Assembly: GCF_040954835.1 (NCBI RefSeq)
Contig: NC_090698.1
Location: 21,573,501 to 21,637,500 of the forward strand
DNA length: 64,000 bases
Direction: 5' to 3'
DNA from: Lepisosteus oculatus
Lineage: Eukaryota > Chordata > Actinopteri > Semionotiformes > Lepisosteidae
Numbering within the stretch: position 1 is the stretch's first letter; the number at the start of each line of letters is the position of its first letter. A program made the translations under genes and the position numbers. The notes beneath the pieces are model-generated. The model ran no database searches. It was not told the origin of the DNA and was given only the letters and a program-made list of their open reading frames with translations. Positions 11,201-22,400 of the stretch are shown piece by piece.

Positions 11201-12410
11201 CCACAGCCATCCTTAACACCTGGATTACAAGTCATTTGACATTCAAGTAGGTAGCTGCATCAGCATGTGCAGACTGCAAAGGAACAAGTAAAGGTTTATT
11301 CCATGCTGAAAGGAAAAGAGACAGTATTTCGGCTATGGAGTCTTCTTCAGGCGTGTGAAGTGCACATCTTCAGGACATACCTGAAGAAGGCTCCGCATTC
11401 AAAAGGTTGTGTTTCTTTTCTTTTCAGCATGGGATAAACTTTTACTTGTTCCATTACAAATCTTTGCTCCAGCTAATCTTTAATTATCAAAATGAGCTGC
11501 AACATGAGTTAATTAAGAAATCACGCTTTCAAACGTTATTGGACACTTCAAAGTCCTGTAACGCCGTGAACTAGAGGTGTTGAGGTAAGGTGGCTACTTT
11601 TAGACCTTCTGATTTCAGTCTCTTCTGGTTTTACTTTTAACTGACCTCTTAATCAATGAGGCTAACTGATCCCTATTATTGAACTTCTTGGATGATTAAA
11701 ACCTTTTAAGTTTCTGTACCCAACATCTGGATTCACAAATACTCTGCTGCAGGTGTTTTGTTGTAAACAAATACAGACAGCAAACAAAACCCTGATCTTT
11801 GTCTTACCAATTTGCTTATCAGGCTGCTGCTGCATTTTAGCAACTCGTAATGGATTGACTTAATAGTAATATATACTAGACATGGGTCCAGGTGACATCG
11901 TACCGAACGTCCACTCAAACAAACGACTCTGGGGTCAACTTACATTCCGCACACCTTAATGAGGGTACATCCCAGAAACTCGTTCAAAGTCAATATTAAT
12001 GCAATAAGTAAACACACCCAGCTTCTTAATACTCCTTATAATAAGATACAGGTCAATAAGCTGAAACCAAACCCAAAAGACAGTAGGGTACTTATAGACC
12101 GAACAGAATATGTATAATGAGGTTTACATGTAAAATGTCTGAACGTGCAGCACTGCACTTCAAATGATTTTACCTGACTGGATAGACAACGCTGAACCGG
12201 GAGCTTTCCCAGATTATTAGGGGCCTGAAACAAGTGAGCATACGTAGATACACACTGGTGGCGAGGAAGTCGTCCGCTTGTACTTGCTGTAGGACAGAAG
12301 GTTATCGGCACATTTGAGTGCTGTAAGATTTTCTTCGAGGAGAAATACAGCCTCCCATTGAACCTTCGGAGAAGCACGGAGATGAACATTGACCTACAGG
12401 GAGTTGACAT
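2065..12410 (-). CDS. GRSF1: GRSF1, G-rich RNA sequence binding factor 1 (3' end outside window)
   Basis: Eight coding exons on the minus strand give 1228 nt (409 codons plus one base) in one frame. They are 12174-12410, 10296-10443, 9617-9772, 5105-5239, 3762-3900, 3513-3676, 2448-2560 and 2065-2200. The N-terminus (about residues 1-79) is rich in Arg, Ser and Phe with almost no acidic residues, as expected for a mitochondrial targeting peptide. Three quasi-RRMs follow: qRRM1 from about residue 106 (motif RAKGLPW), qRRM2 from about 205 (KLRGLPYTC) and qRRM3 from about 347 (HIRGLPFQ). The family binds G-rich RNA; mammalian GRSF1 acts in mitochondrial RNA granules on processing and degradation of mitochondrial transcripts. 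That function is family knowledge; the domains are seen here. The exon with the end of qRRM3 and the stop codon lies left of position 1. The start is the ATG at 12410. The gene is divergent from MOB1B. Confidence 0.95.
2448..2560 (-). CDS. GRSF1: GRSF1 coding exon 7
   Basis: Encodes the linker end and the start of qRRM3 ([18 protein letters not shown]). The acceptor is tttttaacag|GCATT and the donor is GCAGAA|gtaaga. Phase 0 at the 3' end. Confidence 0.93.
2745..2990 (+). repeat. SINE-like dispersed repeat, family A
   Basis: The head gtggttagtgctgctgtctc and a body with gccctgcgatgga and tgcctggcag match a repeat that recurs at 28525, 29822, 38775, 39340 (inverted) and 63005 (inverted). It lies in the GRSF1 intron between exons 6 and 7. 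It is old and diverged. Confidence 0.65.
3513..3676 (-). CDS. GRSF1: GRSF1 coding exon 6
   Basis: Encodes the end of qRRM2 ([10 protein letters not shown]) and the variable, charged linker to qRRM3. The acceptor is tttcag|ATATATC and the donor is AGAA|gtaaga. Reading past the donor meets a stop about 30 nt on, which supports the splice. Confidence 0.92.
3762..3900 (-). CDS. GRSF1: GRSF1 coding exon 5
   Basis: Encodes the core of qRRM2 ([20 protein letters not shown], then REIIGNR). The acceptor is cacacag|GTCTTG and the donor is AACAG|gtacga, splitting the Arg codon. The next intron is only 85 bp. Confidence 0.95.
5105..5239 (-). CDS. GRSF1: GRSF1 coding exon 4
   Basis: Encodes the inter-domain linker and the start of qRRM2 ([17 protein letters not shown]). 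The acceptor is ttccag|TGTTTG and the donor is TCAG|gttggt. Confidence 0.95.
6185..6495 (+). pseudogene. Fossil Tc1/mariner transposase C-terminus
   Basis: Reading forward, LKWPSQ is followed by LWQDLKLCI and later ITSYRKHL-like, AAKG and HYFLTQG-like text, with several frame breaks. This is the C-terminal part of a Tc1-type transposase around the third catalytic residue (NPIE.LW region) and its tail. It belongs to a different, much older family than the intact element 600 bp downstream and lies in the opposite orientation. Confidence 0.65.
6640..6870 (+). repeat. tRNA-like SINE remnant
   Basis: The stretch reads as a degenerate tRNA-type head (cagcatagcacagtgtgtaa, then gttgtgggcttacattcctg). 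A body follows with gatgaagtgaacacccatcc and ctgctaaacactacagaaac. It resembles tRNA-derived SINE bodies of fish, and no target duplication is clear. Confidence 0.45.
7045..7257 (+). repeat. Tc1 left inverted repeat
   Basis: Inverted copy of 8462-8674. It ends at the inner motif attattcggcccc. Confidence 0.93.
7246..8283 (-). CDS. Tc1-type transposase, full length, DD34E
   Basis: A 345-aa protein with no internal stop. Residues 1-50 form a paired-type helix-turn-helix ([17 protein letters not shown]). A GRPR-like linker ([10 protein letters not shown], 54-63) and a second helix-turn-helix follow. The catalytic triad is present: Asp152 (LWSDETK), Asp243 (QQDNDPKHT) and Glu278 (NPIENLW), with exactly 34 residues between the last two, as in Tc1. 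The length is normal for the family (about 340). The protein cuts and pastes the element at TA sites by binding its inverted repeats. The start ATG lies 179 bp inside the right repeat, and the stop overlaps the inner edge of the left repeat. Activity cannot be judged from the sequence, but no catalytic residue is missing. Confidence 0.95.
   Translation of the reverse strand: MKTKEHTRQVRNTVVEKFKAGFGYKKISQASNIPRSTVQAIILKWKEYQTTANLPRPGRPSKLSAQTRRRLIRDAAKRPMITLDELQRTTAEVGESVHRTTISLTLHKSGLYGRVARRKPFLKDIHKKSRLKFATSHLGDTPNMWKKVLWSDETKIELFGHNAKRYVWRKSNTAHHPQHTIPTVKHGGGSIMVWACFSSAGTGKMVKIEGKMDAAKYRTILDENLLESAKDLKLGRRFIFQQDNDPKHTAKSTKEWFTNKRIQVFEWPSQSPDLNPIENLWKELKTAVHKRSPSNLTELELFCKEEWARISVSRCAKLIETYPKRLAAVIAAKGGSTKYKRKGAE
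8462..8674 (-). repeat. Tc1 right inverted repeat
   Basis: Inverted copy of 7045-7257, almost identical. Confidence 0.93.
9617..9772 (-). CDS. GRSF1: GRSF1 coding exon 3
   Basis: Encodes the rest of qRRM1 ([12 protein letters not shown], then [17 protein letters not shown] and GSRYIE). The acceptor is tttacag|AATGC and the donor is GAAG|gtttgc. Confidence 0.95.
10296..10443 (-). CDS. GRSF1: GRSF1 coding exon 2
   Basis: Encodes residues 80-128 and the first base of 129: a short acidic, proline-containing linker, then the start of qRRM1 ([14 protein letters not shown]). The acceptor is the second AG of CAGTAG|ATT; the first AG would place TAG in frame. The donor is TCAG|gtaaaa. Confidence 0.88.
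10444..12173 (-). other. GRSF1: GRSF1 intron 1
   Basis: Holds a Penelope-derived inverted repeat (11282-11451) and, around 11160-11250, a short stretch resembling a fish MITE end (caccagtcctccaaaaccag). No other gene signal seen. Confidence 0.65.
11282..11451. repeat. Inverted repeat of Penelope-like origin with hammerhead-like cores
   Basis: The left arm (ggaacaagtaaaggtttatt) is the inverse of the right arm (which ends aaacttttacttgttcc). Inside, each arm carries the string CTGAAGAAG, on the minus strand at about 11342-11350 and on the plus strand at 11391-11399. In the minus copy it is followed by GCCGAAAT. This matches the hammerhead core pattern CUGANGA...GAAA known from terminal repeats of Penelope-like retroelements. 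The plus copy has lost the exact GAAA. Related pieces lie at 33265, 42160 and 62260. Confidence 0.55.
12174..12410 (-). CDS. GRSF1: GRSF1 coding exon 1
   Basis: Encodes residues 1-79, beginning [17 protein letters not shown] and ending LSSQ before donor CAG|gtaaaa. It is a mitochondrial-presequence-like segment, poorly conserved in the family. The exon ends in phase 0. Confidence 0.85.
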
Positions 12411-13467
12411 CTTCGGTACTGCATTAACCTACGGAAAAGTTAGATCTCTTCAGATAGCCGTTACAGTGCCTTGTTTTGTACAGCACCTCTTTAGCCTTTG
12501 TACTTAAATTGCTACAGTATTCAGATAACTTTTAAAGGGAGATACACTGTACTATATTAATTATAACGTTAACAGCATAATGTCACTGCAAAAGGAACAG
12601 CATGATGAACGCATGTGCGCTAAGGTCAAGCAGAATAAACAAGACCACAAAGAGAACGTCCTTCATCAAAACTCGCACATAATATCGGAACAGTGACATC
12701 TAGGGGCGAAGATACGTTTTGGCTGCACGGTGTTGTACCTTACGGAAGAATGCGTCTTGCTTTATAATGAAGTACATGCTAAAATAATGTGATAGGTTCA
12801 AAGTTATTTATATTCTTTACTTTATTTTTACCATTCAAGCTAGGAAAATACCTCAACTAAGTATGAGATGTCAGAAGGCGGTTAGATTGACAGCTGAAAG
12901 TTATTTTTTTTCTATAAGCACCTACCTTATTACATTAATCGTGAGTCATATACATAAAAGTATATTTCTCTTTAAAATGATCTTTCATATTAGAGAGCAT
13001 TACATTGAACTCCGAAGATAACGAAGTTCCATAAATTAAAACATGCAGCATTTACACATTTGCAGTTTCGTTATCTGGCTCATACCCAGTTAAAGCAACA
13101 TTAGAATTGATTAATTATGGCAGTGAACGTTTTTATATAGCGAAATATTTTTAAAACTTGACGTTTTTGGTTTTCAATAAATCGACTTTCTCGTTTATTT
13201 TTTAACACATGAGTCTGTTGGTTTTTTTCCACTGATCTCTCAATCTCGCATTGTCAGCACGGAGCTCGGTCTCGCGAGGCGCTGGTACCAGACGCTGAGA
13301 CTTCGCAGAGGAAGAAGAAGTTTGGCTTCGGATTCTAGAACAAGGAAAAGGGAAGAGCTGCCGATTGTGCCCTGTATTATTAATTGGATTGGGATACACT
13401 GATATTTAATTTAATAGCATTTTGGAGTCCAATTGTCCTCGCGTTTTTTCTTCTTTCGCAAAGAGAA
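12411..13467. promoter_or_regulatory. Divergent promoter region between GRSF1 and MOB1B
   Basis: The two start codons are 1057 bp apart, head to head, so both 5' UTRs and promoters must lie here. The side near MOB1B (13230-13380) is locally richer in CpG and G+C than the AT-rich surroundings. It includes the motif TCTCGCGAGG. No TATA box in a convincing position was seen for either gene. The middle (12740-13200) is AT-rich without recognised features. Confidence 0.7.
13270..13279. promoter_or_regulatory. TCTCGCGAGA-type core promoter motif
   Basis: TCTCGCGAGG matches 9 of 10 bases of the palindromic TCTCGCGAGA element found near start sites of TATA-less housekeeping genes. It is about 190 bp upstream of the MOB1B ATG. 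Confidence 0.5.
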
Positions 13468-13481
13468 ATGAGCTTTTTGTT
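13468..13481 (+). CDS. MOB1B: MOB1B coding exon 1 (14 nt)
   Basis: ATGAGCTTTTTGTT followed by gtgagt encodes MSFL and two bases of Phe5. The phase-2 end joins exactly to the C that opens exon 2. The exon is too short to be seen as an open frame and was found from the known MSFLF start. Confidence 0.9.
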
Positions 13482-16400
13482 GTGAGTATATGTTTTGTTG
13501 TGTGCGTGCCTGTGATCAACTTGCTTTTGGAAGGTTCGGTACTGCATGGTACTGCAGATCTGCCTCATATCAGCTAAGGTCTTTTTCGAAAGGTGAAAAC
13601 TCAACCGAGGTGTTACTTTTGCGATGTAGAAGTGGGTAATCTGCTGTTTGAAGTAAAACGGAATCACTTGATATTACTGTACTGGGCGACTATTTTACAT
13701 AACTAAGGGGTGGACGATGGATTTTAAGTACTGCTACAATTGCACGCTGTCATTGAGTGTAGCCGGTACCATACATTACGTTTTTAAACCTCGACTGCTC
13801 TATTTATAAATGTGACAAAGTAGATGGTGGCGTTGACGTTTTTTTCAGTCAACCGCATCAAGCAAGTCACCGTACTTACACTAGTACATGTAAATGATGG
13901 TAGGGTATCGCTAAAACATCAGTGTAGTCTTAAGGTGATACATGTCATCAGTATTACGTTATGCAGTGTTTATTACTTTTTGCCGTTTCTAGACTAATCT
14001 TGGACAATGTGAAACCGAGCCTATCGCTCTGCATGCAGTCAACCCAGTAACTATTAATATATACTAGATTGATACAAAGAGACAGTGACTTAGAACATTC
14101 AGCTAAAAAGCACAGATCTGGATGAACAATTTTATAGCTACAAAAAAAATCTCTGGCGTTTTCTTGTCATTTAGAGTCACATCTGCACATTTCGTGACCC
14201 CATAGTACTGTGATTTAGTAATTCAAGCTGTAGTAGGCCAGCATTGCTCGTCTGAACGCTTGTTTCATTACAGAACAGTGTTGTAATCAAGTACTGTTTT
14301 AAGGAATTGTTTCAATCTGTATATACAGTATGTGTTTTCCCAAGAACCAGGTATATGCCAGTTTTCTGATTGTGTGCTTTAATGTTTTATCGGAGATTTC
14401 TGTTGGACGACCTCAAAATTATCATTGGCTACATTTCCAGTGCATTGACTATCTGAGCTGAATGAATAATACCGAGACCATAGAGATATGTAAGTGTAGC
14501 TTCTGACAAATCGGTTTTGAAATTAGCTAAAATGCTGTACTTAAGTGTTTAGAGATTATATAGCTGGAGAAGTTGTATTACTAGCGTTTTTAAATATCTA
14601 TCTATGCAAATCGTGTCTACGGCTTTGTTTTGTGGTAATGAAAATTTTCCCTTCAGGATTATAGAAGTACATGTGGAATTAAGGTTTAGCCTAATACCTC
14701 TAGTGTGATTGGTTTTGCAGTAAATCTAGCAATTACTAATGTACTACGCATTTTTCTGGCCTTATTATCTTCTCTAAACAAAAATGCCCTGACTGTGTTT
14801 TTTTTCAAGTTTCTTCTCTATGTCCTCAACAGTCCAACAAATCTTGTAACTAGTTCTGTATTGTGTAAACATAGCGAGATTTTGGTTAAAGAAAATCTAA
14901 GTTTACTCAACTCGGCAGCAAAATGCTTTTGAACATGCGGTATTTTATTAACTAGTGTTCAGTCATTCTTATCATCCAGATAGTGCGTTTCTTTGTGGTT
15001 GTACTGTACATATAACTAAAGACAATGAAGAGCAAATGAGAGACTACTCATCCACGTAACATTATTCTTGTAATTACGTAAGAGTATAAGAGAGGCCATT
15101 CTCTTCTTGCTCATTTGGTTCCTAGTAACTATTTGATCTGAGGATCGTGCTCTGCTATTTCTTTTAAAAAGTTGAAGTATCAGCTTCAGCAACATGGCTG
15201 GGTGGTTTGTTCTAGACATTACCCATTTTGGTTAAAAAAGTAGCTCCACAAAGTTTCCACTTGCATCTTCTGGAGTTATATAATGCATTCTGTCGTAAGG
15301 GAGAGCATGGAAATGATAACTATGCAAAATTTCCTTGATTAAAAAATAAAAGATACTCATTCTTGATGAACCTCTTACTGTATTCCCTGCTGTACTGTGT
15401 ACTGTATTTCTAAACAGTATCTGAAAGATGGTCAAAAGTTGTCATCTGTCAGAAATAATATTTCTATTGTATAACAAGGAATTGCAAGCAAGGCTCGTCT
15501 AATGTTCAGATTAGTGATTTTAGCAGAGATAAAATCAGGAGTTCTCTCCACTCTTTAAATACAATCAGCTGACAAGCCCTAACAGTTATCTAATTAACAA
15601 TCTTTTGAAGCCAGTCTAGGAATATAGCTTAAGATGGTGTGTGAAACCAGCCCCTAGAACAAGGGCTTCCTGGAGGGCTGGGTCTAATGGATTCTGGTTT
15701 CTGTTCCGGTTTTGTTTTTGTTCCATCTGAGCTCTTGGTAACATAATTGGGCTGAATAATTAACTGCAGAAAATCTATACTTCCAAGGTGTTTTAGTTAA
15801 CTATACTGTTATTGAAATGTCAATGAGTAATCCTTACCCAAATTTAAGATAAGATAAGATCACTTTATTAGCCCTATACATTTTCTTGCATTAGGAATTA
15901 GTCTTTTCACATACCCCAGCTTGCTCTCCATGTGACACACAGACAGGGAGAGAAGCCTGGGGTCAGAGCGCAGGGTCAGCCATTGTACAGCGCCCCTGGA
16001 GCAGTTGGGGTTAAGGGCCCAAAGGAGTAGGATTCCTCTGCTGTCTGCGGGATTTGAACCGGCAACCTTCCATCTACAGCATTCCTGAATGTTGTATTTC
16101 TGCAAGACTACAACTTTTGAGCATCTTTTAGATACTATATATAGTACAAGTCTGAGGTAATTAGGTTAATTGTATAATTAAATTATCAAGTGAGAACAAA
16201 AACAAGATAGTGTCTTGAATTCCCATAGTGATCCTATTAAAAATCTCGCAGCATCAGGAAGCACAGTAGTAGAAATTGTAGCAGAATTCTGATAAGTCAC
16301 ACTGAAAATCTCCAGGAAAAGTCTCTGCGCTTTTTTGCTGCCCCAGTGTCAGCAGAAACTTCTTGCTGTTGACACATGGTTGTGTATGGAAAAATAAGTC

Positions 16401-19400
16401 TTGCACGATAAGTCATTTTTATGTAGGCCTTTTAGTTTGGCAAAATTAATTTCTTGGGAGGTTCATGTCAGATGTCTCTATTTTCAGTTTTAAAGGCATC
16501 TCCAAAATGAAGATTTATATTTGTAGCATGCTGACGCTGAAAGGATTTTGTGTGACTGGAGATATCTGTTAAACAGTCACCTTGCTCTATATTTCAGTAT
16601 ATCGATAATCTTGTATGCAGTAAGTCAGTCTTCATTTTTCTTAGACCATAGTTCCAAAACATAGAAAGAAAACAGAATATGTATTTTAACATATATAAAC
16701 AAGCTTAATATTTTATGGAATTTTCCTGAGTATATTGGGACATGGTCATTCATTTCTTTTATTTAGCGTTTTTCCATTTTCCTTCATTTTAACTTTGTGA
16801 TACCCACACAAATTGTACAGGTATAATGTTGATATGCATCTTAAATGCAACTAAAATGTATAAGGTAGATATGCATGAAACAAATGAGGCGAAATCAGCC
16901 ACTTTATCCTTTTCTAGATGTTTTTCTTCTCTTTTCATGTAGGATATTTCTTCTAGGCTCTGTTATCATATCTGAATGCGTTTGTCCCATGACACAATAA
17001 GGTTGAAATGTAAGGAACTGACTCTGTGATTTACCGTAATGGAATGATATATGAATAAATGAAGAAATGAAAATAGTATTTGTAATAAAATTAATATGTA
17101 ACGATTTAAATAGAAATAAAATACAGTCCTTCCAATGTCATACAACATCATAGCAGCTTATCCAACATTATACATTTTCAGATATCTAAAATGTGAAATA
17201 TTTGTCTTATTTTCAGTATTTGTAAAAAATTTTGGTCTAGATTTTGCATTTTGGGCAGAAGAAATATTAAAAATCTGATGTTTCATGAACCTCAACAGGA
17301 AACAAGTAACAACTCGCTAGAGTGTTCTAGATTATTTCTTAGTCAGTTGTTCAGTTCCCCTTCCAAAAGATTTGTGGTGTTCAATTTCTGACTCACAGTA
17401 GCTTCTGACCTCTTATCACAGCTTAAATGTTCCACCCTTTCAGACTTCTCCAAGTAGGAAATGGCACTATGTGAAACCTTATTTTTGCTTTTTGGAAAAT
17501 AATGTAATTGATTTATTCTCTAAAATACCGCTAATGTACAGAATCTGAGCAAAAACAATGCTTGGTATAACAAGGAAAATGGCTTTTATTTAAAATTTTA
17601 AGCAACTGAATTGACTTTTCACATGTTTTGCAGTGAACTCTTAGATATTTTTTGTAAACAGCTAAATTATGATTCCATAGTGTCCTGTTTGAACATCCAG
17701 TCATACTTCCTAAACTTTCTAATATAAAGTAGAAAGCAGACCAGACAGATGGTAAAAAAATGAAGTATTTATTTTGCTGTCATGAAGCAGTTGTTCTAAG
17801 TACACAATGCTCAGATAGTGAAGAAAAGGAGCAAAAAGGATTATTTTGTATCCAGAAGGATGGACCTTTCCTGAGGATATTACTGAACTGCACATTTTCT
17901 CATAGCAATGCAGTAAATAAGAAAACTGTATTAGAAGCATTTGTTACGATAAAACCCACAGGAAATGGCCAAAAAACTGATTCTGTAACACCTGCCTAGA
18001 AATGTGAGAATAAATCTGAATTTCTTATTTTATTGTTGGATGGCATCAATTCCACTTATAATCACTCTTAGAAGAGGTGGTGGTGGCTTTTTGCTAAGGA
18101 TATACAAGTTCAAAAAAGTAAAAACATGTAGCAAACGTTCACAACAATTAGTTTCATTCCTCTACATACCCGCATTCAGCACACAGCAGAAACAATTCAG
18201 TCATGTTGTGGCTCCTGCTACAGAAATCCTCATCATTTGCATCAGCTTCATCTGAACAACAAAAAAAGGCTTCTCCTTCATTTTACATCCCCCATTTAAC
18301 TCTTTGCCTTGACTCTCAGGTCCTAGGGCTTGTGTATCTACAGATTTTCAGTCTAGCGGAGCTCTTAATGATCTTAACCAGCTTTATATTAGCTTATTTG
18401 GACGATCTACACTTCCTCTCAGCTCTTCGACACTTATAGATATACTGGCAATCCAGGCTCAGGATTGGGGTACACTCTACCTTACGTGTTTGTAAACATT
18501 TCTAATGGGTATACATTTCTAATTATGCATTTTTTTTCTTTTACCAGCAGGACATGACCAGATATTTTAAAAGTTTTTTCAGTTACACTGTCTCTTTTTA
18601 GTATAGTTCATATTTGTTTTATTTACTCTTTGTTTTCCTTCTTTCTTTGCTTATGCTGTATATGGAAGTGACACATTCTTTCTCTTTAAAGAAAATATGT
18701 TTGGCATTGCAACTCTGTTGAATAGGACATGCATTTTTTTGTATCAACACTTATTCCTACAAGTTGATAAATTCATATCTGTATGCAATTGTAACTGATT
18801 GTGGGAATATATTCTGTGTCCTTCATAAAGGTTTTTTGAAGGGGGAATCTTTTTCACGAAGGTTAGCTCTGGCTCACCGTTGGTCTGTACATTGCAAAAT
18901 GAGAAGCATTTTTCCCCGTTTCTCACAGGTTTTTTTAATGACTCATCAAACCTGCTGTTTAGTGCGCATATTTGATGTTTCAGTGCTGGTGTGAGTAAGG
19001 TTTTTTCCAAGTACCAGCTGTTACCAAGAGTAGTGGTTGTACAGTATATGGTATGGTGTTCAAAAGTCACTGTTCCAGAAGGCTAGGAAATTGTCTGATG
19101 TCAGAATTATCAGTTTTAATTTTACAGGACACGTTTCATTTTGTTCTTGTAACCTTCCATTTTAGAACTGTTAAAACTGAATTAGTCTTTTTGCCTGATC
19201 AGTTTGAAGGCTGAGTATTTTTTTATGCTCTAGACTGTTTTAATTCAATCTGTCCTACATTCTGTACCTAACATTGGTCCTATAAACTACCTTCTAAAGA
19301 AGTAAGCTTTTGAAGTTGTTTACAAATTTAGGACATAGGAGCATGCCTCTGCAACTGTGGGGGATCTATCACAGGAACATTACAGCATTACATATGACCA

Positions 19401-22400
19401 GTATATTGAAAGGATCAATAAATAAAAGAAGAGACCATTTAATGTGTTCACAATATGTAGAGCATAAGTTCTTTTTATGCCTGACAGCTGCTTAAAATGT
19501 GTGGCCAAGCTTATTGTTTTTGAGGCCCTGTGTAATTGTCAGCAATGATGTAGGTGAATTCAGGTGTTGCTAGGGAAACGCAAAGGCTTGGGTTGGGACC
19601 TGGAATAAAAGAAGCTTTGGAAAAGCCCACATAAAAAGTCAGCAAGTTCTTCGGTTTTGAGTTTATGTAAAGCCATCTGATTTGATTTCAAAATAAAAAA
19701 TAAAATATGATAAAACCATGTTCCTGACGTTCTTGTGTTTAGTGAAGCACACATTAAAGGAGTCCTTTGCAAAGTCTTGTTGTTGTTCTTATTCCAGTTT
19801 GGAATGTCAGGTATGGCAGAAATTCACCACTTAAATGAAAAGACTATTGCCCACCAGCTACAGTAATGCTCCTTGAATGCTTAGCTCCATCTTCACACTC
19901 TGAAGAAAACTCCTTTCTCTCATCTGGCTGTGACAGTAAATCCTGAAGACCTGGCACTTGCTACATTTTTCACAACTCCATGAACTCTGATGGACAAGTC
20001 CCTTTGAACAGCTCAGATCTGTGTTTTTCTGTTATTTCATTGTTAGTTGCAAATGCAGCTTTAGAACAGTACTGTGGTTATTATGCTTAGATTGTCATTT
20101 TAATCGCTGTTCTGAGGGATAGAAAAATATTCTAACAGCCCCATTACGCAGAAGGGTCAGGCAGAGAAATTAGAAATCACTTCACAAATTGAGTTAAAAC
20201 GGAATTTAGGTAGGCCAGGACATGCAATTCCAAAGTGGAATATCACACACAATCAGGTTCTGTTTTTGAAACACAGATGCATAGAATCTGTGTTTCAAGA
20301 AACACTGAATTCACTTAGTTTGCACTGAGAATCCTCTTCAGTTTCCTTAGAAAACGTGCATGTCCTTGTTAATAACTTCAGATATTGTTAATGCAGTATG
20401 TGTACCCAGAATTGAAAAATCACTTCAAATGCTTCTCATACATACATTTCTTCAGCTGCACTAATGTGGTTATGCAAGTGGTATGCATTTGTCCAATTGT
20501 TTTATCAGCTTTCTGGTTTGAATAAAAAAGCAGGCCACAGCCATATAGAAATCTTTTAAGTGTTGCCGTGATTTCAGGCCTTTGATGCACAATACCAGTA
20601 AAAGCTTGAAGACTCTGGCACTGATGATAAATGGAGAAACAAGATAAAACATTTGTATGCTCAAGACTTTGAAAATGAAAAGGGGAGATTCATCGTTAAA
20701 AAACTAAATTGCTAAACCAGGGTAGTCTTTATTAAGTGGTTAACAAATGCCAGTTTTTATTTTGTTAGGATTGTCTGCATTTTGTAGAGGTTACATCAGC
20801 ACCTATAGAACTATACAGTATATGTGAATATGGCAAATGAATGTGCCAAGTGTAATGTAAGAGAGCACCTATCAATTAGCCCAAATCTTATTTTCAGACT
20901 TCTCATCCAATTCATTGCTTCAGGAGAAACTGAAGTTGTAAAAATGTTTTGTTCACATTTTTATTTAAAATTATATATTAATTTTCAGTAGTTACTCTTT
21001 GTTTGCAACAAAATAGAAACATTTTATTGTATCTGAGGACAAATGAGTGAGTTAATTTTATTTATTGTTAAAAAATATGGCGAGCAAAGTCTACAATAAA
21101 GATTTTTACTCAAGAAATGGCCAGACTGAGATCAGTTTCACTGATGTTTGTATTGACAGAAATTTCTTTAGGATCAGAAAACATTTTTATCTGTGTGTTT
21201 TTAGTGTGTTAGAGAGCATATTTGAATAAAACATTAAGAGTAGATGTTGATATGTTAGTTTAAACCCTGTTCAAGCTCTGACTTGAGCTGCCTGCTGTAC
21301 CTGCAGGATAGGTTATGGGTGGTACAGTGCTAAGCGAATATAAAAGAATAGTTTTTGCTCAGGATTGAATATTTTTCGTCATTCCTTTCTAATTAATCTT
21401 TTTAATTCTTCTTGTACAGAAGTGTCTTGCTCAAGGGTGAAACATTAGTACTCCACCTAGTATTTTAACCCACATCCTCCAGTGAGTCTGGCACACTGCT
21501 GCCATTTCAAGATTCCCAAATTAAAACAACATTGCATTGTGTGGGTAATAAACCTGTACCTTAATCAGGTTATTTTTAATGTTTCTCCTGCAAAGAGGTA
21601 ACACCCTTTCTTTCAAAAGCCATGTCTGTCTCTTGGGCCATGTTTATCAGTGCTCTCCAAATTGATTTGTCCCGGTGTTGTGTGTGAGGATCTGGTCTGA
21701 TGCTGATTTTATTTCTTAGTATTTCTATTTGGAAATATACAAATTTAGAATCACCATGCCTCGCTACACTGGGGCCCAAGGTTTCTGGATTTCTGGGAAA
21801 ATTGGCCCTGGTGACTATGTTTGTGTCTATGTGATTGCCCTGTGATGGACTGGCATCCCCTCCAGAGTGTACTGAGAAAATGGCCAGACCTTGCGCTCGT
21901 TGCTTGCTGGGATAGCTCCAGTAACTAGAAGAAAATGGATGGATTTGGTATTTGTGTTTTGTACTTCTCGGCTAACGGCTCACAGCTACCAACCCCATGG
22001 CCATACACCGGAGAAAATAAGGAAGTGTGGGCAGAGTCCTGAGGCCTGGCCACCTGTGAGCCACTTGTGTTTTAACGTGTCACAGGACCAACAGTCCCAG
22101 TATACAGCTCCTTTGCCAGTGGGAGAAGAAACACATCCCTTGCTGACAGCACTGCATTCTTTAAAATGACTGCATGTGGTAGGGCTGTCCTTGAAGGTTT
22201 ATTTATCTGATTGGATGCTACAATGTGATCTTCTCACAAGGCTGAGATAAACATGCTTCAAATTATCAAGCATACTAATACGGTAATGAGATTTGTTTTA
22301 CAGTGTGCAATGTGAACTTATCACCTCCAAAATTAGCAATGCTTCATCATGTTCAAGACTGCCCCCACAGAAAAGATTCTGGGAATTTGGATACATTTAC

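Noticed and set aside
12600-12640. NRF1-like site (acgcatgtgcgc) upstream of GRSF1.
   Set aside because: The half-sites have an extra base between them compared with the consensus GCGCAYGCGC, so it is not a convincing match.
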